From assembly GCA_029553845.1 (NCBI GenBank), contig JAKPKF010000055.1, forward strand, positions 1 through 18,845: 18,845 nt of DNA, in the 5' to 3' direction. The stretch comes from a bacterium (GTDB taxonomy: Bacteria > Patescibacteria > Dojkabacteria > SC72). Positions 14,921 through 18,845 of this stretch are shown one piece after another. A model generated the notes under the pieces. The model made no database searches, was not told the origin of the DNA, and saw nothing but the letters and a program-made list of their open reading frames with translations. Every line of letters begins with the position of its first letter. Positions within the stretch are counted from its first letter, which is position 1. The translations under genes and the position numbers were made by a program.

Positions 14921-15616
14921 ATGGTAAAGAAAGAAAATAACAAATTTCAAGATGAATTAGAACAACTTTCACAGATAATCTCCGGGGAAGTAGGGCTAAG
15001 GAAAAGAGAGGAAAGTATCAAAAAAGCAAAAGAGGAAGCAGTAGAAAACCAGAAAAACATTAGAAGAAAGAATATAGTAAAAGGGAAAACCAAGTTAGAG
15101 CAAGATCCTATCTTTGAAGATGAAAAACCAGTTGTTCAGAATATTAAGCTTTTTGAATGGGAAGCACCAGATAGGTATGAATTCAAATTTAGCAGCAAGC
15201 CTTTCTTAATAATTGTAATACTTTCACTTTTTTTCATACTTCTTTTAGCTATCTTACGAAAATACTTCCTAATGGGTTCTATAATAGCACTTCTTTTTGT
15301 AATATATGTTTTGGGAACTACCAAGCCACAGATAGTGAAGCACAAGATAACAGCAAGGGGTTTTGATACAGGTGGGAAGCTTTACGAGTGGTATCTTTTA
15401 AAAAATTTCTACTTTACTAAGAAAGGTGATCAGTTGATGTTATTGGTTGAAACTAGTCTGAGATTTCCTGCTATGTTAATATTTTTGGTAGACGAAAAAG
15501 ACAAGGAAGCTATCTTTGTTTTATTACAAGATAAACTTTTATACAAAGATATTAGAAAACAGGGTAGTTTAGAGAAAATAAATTACGGGGAGTATATCCC
15601 ATTAGAAAAGATTTAG
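14921..15616 (+). CDS. Two-helix membrane protein with C-terminal PH-like region, unknown function
   Basis: 231 residues. Residues 1-75 are charged and probably helical (EESIKKAKEEAVENQKNIRRKN). After WEAPDRYEF two hydrophobic helices follow at about 92-108 and 113-127. The C-terminal 100 residues (KHKITARGFDTGGKLYEWYLLKNFYFTKKGDQLMLLVET) resemble the bacterial PH-like domains found after paired helices in many CPR hypothetical proteins; this is from memory and moderate in strength. An in-frame TTG start 6 codons upstream overlaps the previous gene, but the ATG at 14921 has a -10 6 nt before it. The TAG stop at 15614-15616 shares its G with the first base of tRNA-Ser(CGA). Confidence 0.7.
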   Translation: MVKKENNKFQDELEQLSQIISGEVGLRKREESIKKAKEEAVENQKNIRRKNIVKGKTKLEQDPIFEDEKPVVQNIKLFEWEAPDRYEFKFSSKPFLIIVILSLFFILLLAILRKYFLMGSIIALLFVIYVLGTTKPQIVKHKITARGFDTGGKLYEWYLLKNFYFTKKGDQLMLLVETSLRFPAMLIFLVDEKDKEAIFVLLQDKLLYKDIRKQGSLEKINYGEYIPLEKI

Positions 15617-15702
15617 GAGGGATGCCTGAGTGGTCGAAAGGGGAGCTCTCGAAAAGCTCTGTCTCGCTTGCGGGACCGGGGGTTCGAATCCCTCTCCCTC
15701 CG
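15616..15702 (+). tRNA. tRNA-Ser (anticodon CGA)
   Basis: Acceptor GGAGGGA (15616-15622) pairs with TCCCTCC (15695-15701), discriminator G at 15702. The anticodon stem GAGCT/AGCTC encloses CTCGAAA, anticodon CGA. Long variable arm, T-arm GGGGG-TTCGAAT-CCCTC with one G-U pair. The D-arm is identical to that of tRNA-Ser(GGA). CCA is not encoded (TTG follows), unlike the other two tRNAs, so a CCA-adding enzyme is needed. The first base is the last base of the upstream stop codon. Confidence 0.95.
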
Positions 15703-15742
15703 TTGGTTAGTTATCCATAGAGATGATTAATATGTGGACAAG

Positions 15743-15763
15743 TGCCCGAGAGGGCATTTTTTT
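15743..15763 (+). terminator. Rho-independent terminator after tRNA-Ser(CGA)
   Basis: TGCCC-GAGA-GGGCA followed by seven T residues: a 5-bp G/C-rich stem with a GNRA-type loop and a U-tract. It ends the membrane protein/tRNA transcript. Confidence 0.9.
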
Positions 15764-15848
15764 GTTTCTGTATCAGTATTTTTAGAGATATGGAATACTA
15801 TATAAAATGATTATCGGACTATGGGGGCGGGTGTTATGCGGATATTTA

Positions 15849-15870
15849 TGTTATACTTGTTTTATATAAT
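15849..15870 (+). promoter_or_regulatory. Promoter region of the PLDc_N-like gene
   Basis: Two -10 candidates: TGTTATACT (15849-15857, identical to the FtsA-like promoter) and TATAAT (15865-15870). The second would start transcripts about 10 nt before the ATG at 15888. The stretch 15764-15887 otherwise holds only a possible 20-codon ORF at 15807-15869. Confidence 0.4.
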
Positions 15871-15887
15871 TTGATATTTATGTATAT

Positions 15888-16133
15888 ATGGAAGCCTTTC
15901 TTGGAATATTAACTCTTGGTTTCGCTTGGTTTTGGATTTTAGTAATACTTCTCTATCTTTGTAGTATAGCTTTCTCAATTTGGATGCTAATTGACTGTAT
16001 CAGGAGGGAAGAAAGTAACTTCAAGGACAAGACTCTTTGGACCGTACTTTTGGCAGTTGGTCTTTTTCTTGGATATAGCTTAATAATATCTGTTGTATAT
16101 TACTTTGTTGTAAAAAGAGAATTAGATAAATAG
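15888..16133 (+). CDS. Two-helix membrane protein, PLDc_N-like
   Basis: 81 residues with two transmembrane segments (about 10-36 and 48-73). The linker WMLIDCIRREESNFKDKTLWTVLLAVGLFLG and the ending YYFVVKRELDK match the pattern of the PLDc_N family (phospholipase D nuclease N-terminal-like), in which short proteins carry the helix pair without any phospholipase domain. Its role is not known and no catalytic residues are present. It starts a plus-strand run of envelope genes after a terminator. Confidence 0.7.
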   Translation: MEAFLGILTLGFAWFWILVILLYLCSIAFSIWMLIDCIRREESNFKDKTLWTVLLAVGLFLGYSLIISVVYYFVVKRELDK

Positions 16134-16153
16134 ATATTCTTTGTTTACTTTAG

Positions 16154-16159
16154 TATCAT
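16154..16159 (+). promoter_or_regulatory. -10 box of the pilin-like gene (leaderless type)
   Basis: TATCAT ends 6 nt before the ATG at 16166; no Shine-Dalgarno site is present. Confidence 0.4.
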
Positions 16160-16165
16160 ACATTT

Positions 16166-16681
16166 ATGAATGCCCCAAATTCAGGTTTAAATTTTCTTCC
16201 AAAAGAAGAAGAACAAGTTAAAAAAGGCTTCTCTGTGCTAGACTTTCTCGTTATCTTATGTGCTTTGTTTGTTATTGCATTCCTAGGATATCTAATAATT
16301 AACCCCCAAAAAGAGGGCGCCGAGAATAGAAATGTTGTAAGAAATGCAGATGTGTCATTAATTCTCTCTGCTGTTGCGTCATATACAAAAAAGACTGGAG
16401 AAATCCCTGATGTTATTCCCATTGGGGAGGAATGTGTAAAGTTAGGAAATGAAATATGCAAGATGGGGCCTTATGATTGTGTAGGTATGGTAGATCTTTC
16501 TGTTTTGAATAGTAAAGATGAAGGAGAGGAAATTGTAGCTTCTATACCTTCCGATCCTACAAACAAATCTACAAATGGGACGGGATATTATATTACCCAG
16601 GACGGTAGCGGTACTGTTACAGTGTGCGCTCCTTATGCAGAGAGGGGAGAGCTGATATCTTTTGAAAAATATCTGTATTAA
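16166..16681 (+). CDS. Type IV pilin/pseudopilin-like protein
   Basis: 171 residues. A 21-residue charged leader ends in KKG, followed by FSVLDFLVILCALFVIAFLGYLII, the layout of a type IV pilin with prepilin peptidase cleavage after Gly21. The position that is normally Glu5 of the mature pilin is Asp26. The helix continues into ENRNVVRNADVSLILSAVASYTKKTGEIP, typical of pilin-like and pseudopilin proteins, then a globular domain with Cys residues in EECVKLGNEICKMGPYDC and TVCAPY and a GTGYYITQDGSG strand pair. No pilus assembly genes (PilB, PilC, PilD) are in the window. It may be secreted into a pilus assembled elsewhere, or be a minor pilin. Its own -10 lies 6 nt before the ATG. Confidence 0.8.
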   Translation: MNAPNSGLNFLPKEEEQVKKGFSVLDFLVILCALFVIAFLGYLIINPQKEGAENRNVVRNADVSLILSAVASYTKKTGEIPDVIPIGEECVKLGNEICKMGPYDCVGMVDLSVLNSKDEGEEIVASIPSDPTNKSTNGTGYYITQDGSGTVTVCAPYAERGELISFEKYLY

Positions 16682-16695
16682 TAATATATTATATT

Positions 16696-17646
16696 ATGAA
16701 GCCAAAGAGATTAAAGGAAGAACATATTGATATGCAGTTTCTTGCCCTCTTGATTGCTGTCCTTGCTTTTCTTATCTTCGCACTTTTCATTGGGGATATT
16801 ATTTGGATTAAGGATTTCCAGTATTTCATCTCCTTTCTCTCAGGTATTATGGCTCTGTTTATAGGGACACTTGCTCTTCTAAGATACTACACAAAGAAGA
16901 CTAATCTAAACTTTCTGTTTCTTGGAGGTGGTTTTGTAGGTGTTGGACTTATTGAAATTTTACAAATTATGCTAGAGGTAGAGGATTTCCAGAAACTTTT
17001 TACATTTACAGAGAGTGGTAGCTATCCTCTCTCTAGTGCTTTAGCGAAAGCTTTTCTAGCCACTCTTTTCTTGATTAGTTGGTTTGTTATCAGAAAAAGA
17101 AAGGGTAGGGGAAGAAAAAGGGAACTTCAGTTAATGGGTGTTGTTTGTCTTACATTTATTCTTTTTGTCGCGACATTCATAATTTTGCTTCTCCGCGGAG
17201 TAGAGGTAGATAGCTTTACTGTTGTACTCATAGGGCTTTTCTCTCTTCTTCTTTACATTCTTTCTTTGTTGGGATATTTGTTTAATAAAGGGTGGTTGTA
17301 TGACGATTTTCATTATTGGATAATTTTTACTTTATCCTTTCTTATTTTATCTCAAATATTCTATCTTCCATTTTTAAATATCGAATATATCCACATGATA
17401 AATCTCTCCACATGGGCGCATTTCATAGCCTATGTTGGTATGTTAGTTGGTTTCCTTAATAGCATATACATGATGTACCAGAAGGAGAAAGAGATACAGC
17501 AAGAGTTAGAGGAGAAAAATCTTCTTTTAGACGAAACAAAAGCAAAGGTCGAAGAAGCATATCTTACTCTTCGCAAAGAGAAATGGGAGTTAGTGAACAA
17601 GAAAGGAGGGCTCGGAAGTATCCTTAAGGAAATTTCCAAGAAATAG
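16696..17646 (+). CDS. Polytopic membrane protein with C-terminal coiled coil (sensor-like, no output domain)
   Basis: 316 residues, function not assigned. About eight hydrophobic segments span residues 13-258 (first three around 14-36, 41-61 and 74-93), with a basic cytoplasmic loop RKRKGRGRKRE near 133-143. Residues 260-305 are a predicted coiled coil (YQKEKEIQQELEEKNLLLDETKAKVEEAYLTLRKEKWEL). The arrangement is like the membrane sensor half of MASE-type histidine kinases or GGDEF proteins, in which a helix continues into a signalling coiled coil, but here the chain ends with no kinase or cyclase. The start has a TATATT 5 nt upstream. It is followed by the methyltransferase gene after one base, so they are probably co-transcribed. 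Confidence 0.6.
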   Translation: MKPKRLKEEHIDMQFLALLIAVLAFLIFALFIGDIIWIKDFQYFISFLSGIMALFIGTLALLRYYTKKTNLNFLFLGGGFVGVGLIEILQIMLEVEDFQKLFTFTESGSYPLSSALAKAFLATLFLISWFVIRKRKGRGRKRELQLMGVVCLTFILFVATFIILLLRGVEVDSFTVVLIGLFSLLLYILSLLGYLFNKGWLYDDFHYWIIFTLSFLILSQIFYLPFLNIEYIHMINLSTWAHFIAYVGMLVGFLNSIYMMYQKEKEIQQELEEKNLLLDETKAKVEEAYLTLRKEKWELVNKKGGLGSILKEISKK

Positions 17647-17647
17647 T

Positions 17648-18376
17648 ATGGAGATATTTTCACCAAAATTAAAAAAATACCAAAGGAAGTTTGGTTATTC
17701 TTATGCTTTGGGAACATATCCAACTATAGATTTACTGAAATATAAAAGTGGGAGTGTACTGAAAGTGCTTTTGAATTCGCATCACGATGGTAGTGAGGGT
17801 GTGCAAGAGGTTCAGAGGCTCTGTAGAGAGTTGGGGATTAAAATAGAGGAACAAGACAGGGCAATAGAGAGGATTGCTTTTAAGGAGAATACATACACTG
17901 TAGGGGTGTTTAAAAAGTATGTGTGTGAATTAGAAAAGGGAAAGAATCATTTGGTTTTGGTAGAACCAAGGAATATGGGAAACCTGGGGACAATAATTCG
18001 TACAATGTTAGGGTTTAATGTAAGGGATTTGGCTATTATTAGGCCTGCTGCTGATATTTTTAATCCAAAGGTTGTAAGGTCAACAATGGGGGCAATATTC
18101 CAGATTAATTTTAAATATTACGATACTTTAGAATCATATATTAAAGAGTTTGGTAATCATCATATATATACCTTTATGCTCAATGGAGCAAAGGATATTA
18201 GAGAGGTAGAGTTTGAAGAGCCTTTTAGTATGATTCAGGGTAATGAGAGTAGGGGCTTACCAGAGAGTGTTAAGAATTTAGGTGAGAGTGTGTATATCCC
18301 TCAATCCAAGGATATAGATTCACTAAATCTTTCTGTTGCTACAGCTATTGGTCTATGGGAAAGTAGTAAAAAATGA
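17648..18376 (+). CDS. SpoU/TrmH-family RNA 2'-O-methyltransferase
   Basis: SPOUT enzymes of this family methylate ribose 2'-OH in tRNA or 23S rRNA using S-adenosylmethionine bound in a trefoil knot. The 242-residue protein has a small N-terminal substrate-binding domain (about 1-95) and all three SpoU motifs: motif 1 EPRNMGNLGTIIRT (Asn109, Arg118), motif 2 MIQGNESRGLP (Gly198-Pro205 with Glu200), motif 3 IPQSKDIDSLNLSVATAIGLWE (217-238). The two-domain size fits RlmB/TrmH-family members; the modified site cannot be told. It begins one base after the previous stop and its TGA stop overlaps a promoter element for the tmRNA. The plus strand here is noticeably G/T rich, as expected for a leading strand moving away from oriC. 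Confidence 0.92.
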   Translation: MEIFSPKLKKYQRKFGYSYALGTYPTIDLLKYKSGSVLKVLLNSHHDGSEGVQEVQRLCRELGIKIEEQDRAIERIAFKENTYTVGVFKKYVCELEKGKNHLVLVEPRNMGNLGTIIRTMLGFNVRDLAIIRPAADIFNPKVVRSTMGAIFQINFKYYDTLESYIKEFGNHHIYTFMLNGAKDIREVEFEEPFSMIQGNESRGLPESVKNLGESVYIPQSKDIDSLNLSVATAIGLWESSKK

Positions 18377-18382
18377 TATAAT
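18374..18382 (+). promoter_or_regulatory. Extended -10, probable tmRNA promoter
   Basis: TGATATAAT begins with the TGA stop of the methyltransferase gene. Transcription would start around 18389, inside the left arm of the terminator hairpin, so tmRNA transcripts would lack part of the stem and pass the U-tract. The 5' leader (about 34 nt) would be removed by RNase P. Confidence 0.45.
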
Positions 18383-18384
18383 GA

Positions 18385-18416
18385 GAGCAGGAATAATACA
18401 TTCCTATGCTCTTTTT
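18385..18416 (+). terminator. Rho-independent terminator of the methyltransferase gene
   Basis: Two-part stem: GAGCA (18385-18389) with TGCTC (18407-18411), and GGAAT (18390-18394) with ATTCC (18400-18404), loop AATAC, a 2-nt TA bulge on the right side, then five T residues (18412-18416). Confidence 0.75.
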
Positions 18417-18422
18417 CAATAT

Positions 18423-18845
18423 GGGGACGTAAGGCTTTCGACAGGAGTTTGCGTCTAGTGGTCACAAACTGAGGGTTGTCTCATAAATCAACACACAAGG
18501 ATAAGTGTAAAAAATAATCTTGTCGCCTTTGCAGATGGTTTTACAGCAAGACTAAGAGCTGCTTTTGCAACTCCAGTTTATGCGTTTAACTTTGCATAAG
18601 GTTTAGCTATTAGTTTAGCTAATGTCTTTTATTTCTACTCCTGATTAGGAATCTAAGACAGTCGTTATCAGGATATGTCAGTACTGCTTTGTCGGTAGAG
18701 TAGTATATGATGAATATAATTACTGAGTAGTTAAATCTTTTCGTTAATCCTTTTAGATTTGACTAACTATACAGGGTTAACTATGTTTGTACATGATACT
18801 AGACAATACTTATGGACGTGGGTTCAATTCCCACCGTCTCCACCA
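18423..18845 (+). ncRNA. ssrA: tmRNA (transfer-messenger RNA), complete
   Basis: The tmRNA rescues ribosomes stalled on broken mRNAs and tags the product for proteolysis. The 5' end GGGGACGTAAGGCTTTCGAC pairs through GGGGACG (18423-18429) with CGTCTCC near the 3' end; the T-arm is GTGGG-TTCAATT-CCCAC and the gene ends A-CCA at the last window base. The tag reading frame probably resumes at GTA (18507-18509) in the context ATAAGT-GTA-AAA-AAT-AAT and runs to TAA at 18597-18599, encoding 30 residues: VKNNLVAFADGFTAR then LRAAFATPVYAFNFA. At about 423 nt it is on the long side. Remaining sequence (18600-18800) should form the pseudoknots. Confidence 0.95.

Noticed and set aside
18374..18376. Recoding of TGA as glycine or tryptophan
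   Set aside because: Reading through the TGA of the methyltransferase or of the 14545 gene would run into a terminator/tmRNA or another gene, so TGA acts as a normal stop.
1..18845. CRISPR array, transposon, integrase or prophage
   Set aside because: No direct-repeat/spacer pattern, transposase or phage-type gene is seen; all genes are chromosomal core or envelope types.

Overview
The window is a chromosomal replication-origin neighbourhood from an AT-rich bacterium, most likely a member of the Candidate Phyla Radiation (Patescibacteria). That placement is inferred from compact genes, several protein types that I recall mainly from CPR genomes (an FtsA-like ATPase followed by a single-pass protein with a large extracytoplasmic part, a degenerate-pilin gene, a two-helix protein of the PH-like type), weak or absent Shine-Dalgarno sites, and many genes whose -10 box lies only 5-7 nt before the ATG. 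TGA is used as a stop, so the Gracilibacteria-type code is not in use. I cannot fix the phylum from sequence alone.

Layout. 1-1629 (minus) is the N-terminal 543 residues of valyl-tRNA synthetase, cut by the window edge. It diverges from a plus-strand block: RNase J, an FtsA-like actin-fold ATPase and a 610-residue single-pass membrane protein, then tRNA-Arg(UCU) and tRNA-Ser(GGA). From 6756 to 10511 the genes are on the minus strand and form the classical origin-flanking set rpmH-rnpA-yidD-yidC-jag, followed by an O-antigen ligase-like membrane protein. dnaA (10764-12230) and dnaN (12684-13802) run on the plus strand and enclose a 453-bp intergenic region with at least six DnaA-box-like 9-mers: the probable oriC. 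After dnaN comes a convergent, 14-bp overlapping response-regulator gene whose receiver domain has lost its phosphoacceptor Asp and its conserved Lys, then two small membrane proteins, tRNA-Ser(CGA), a PLDc_N-like two-helix protein, a type IV pilin-like protein, a polytopic membrane protein with a C-terminal coiled coil, a SpoU/TrmH RNA methyltransferase, and a complete tmRNA gene that ends exactly at the window edge.

How it works together. The core is replication initiation (DnaA, beta clamp, oriC), RNA processing and translation (bL34, RNase P protein, RNase J, Jag/KhpB, rRNA/tRNA 2'-O-methyltransferase, three tRNAs, tmRNA, ValRS) and membrane insertion (YidC, YidD). Around it are envelope functions: FtsA-like plus partner, polymer ligase, pilin-like protein and several unassigned membrane proteins.

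The observations most worth following are the leaderless-promoter architecture with a recurring extended -10 (TGATANAAT), the degenerate response regulator next to dnaN, a 30-codon tmRNA tag, a tRNA whose first nucleotide is the last base of a stop codon, and the oriC details. I do not see a CRISPR array, insertion sequence, prophage or defence system.
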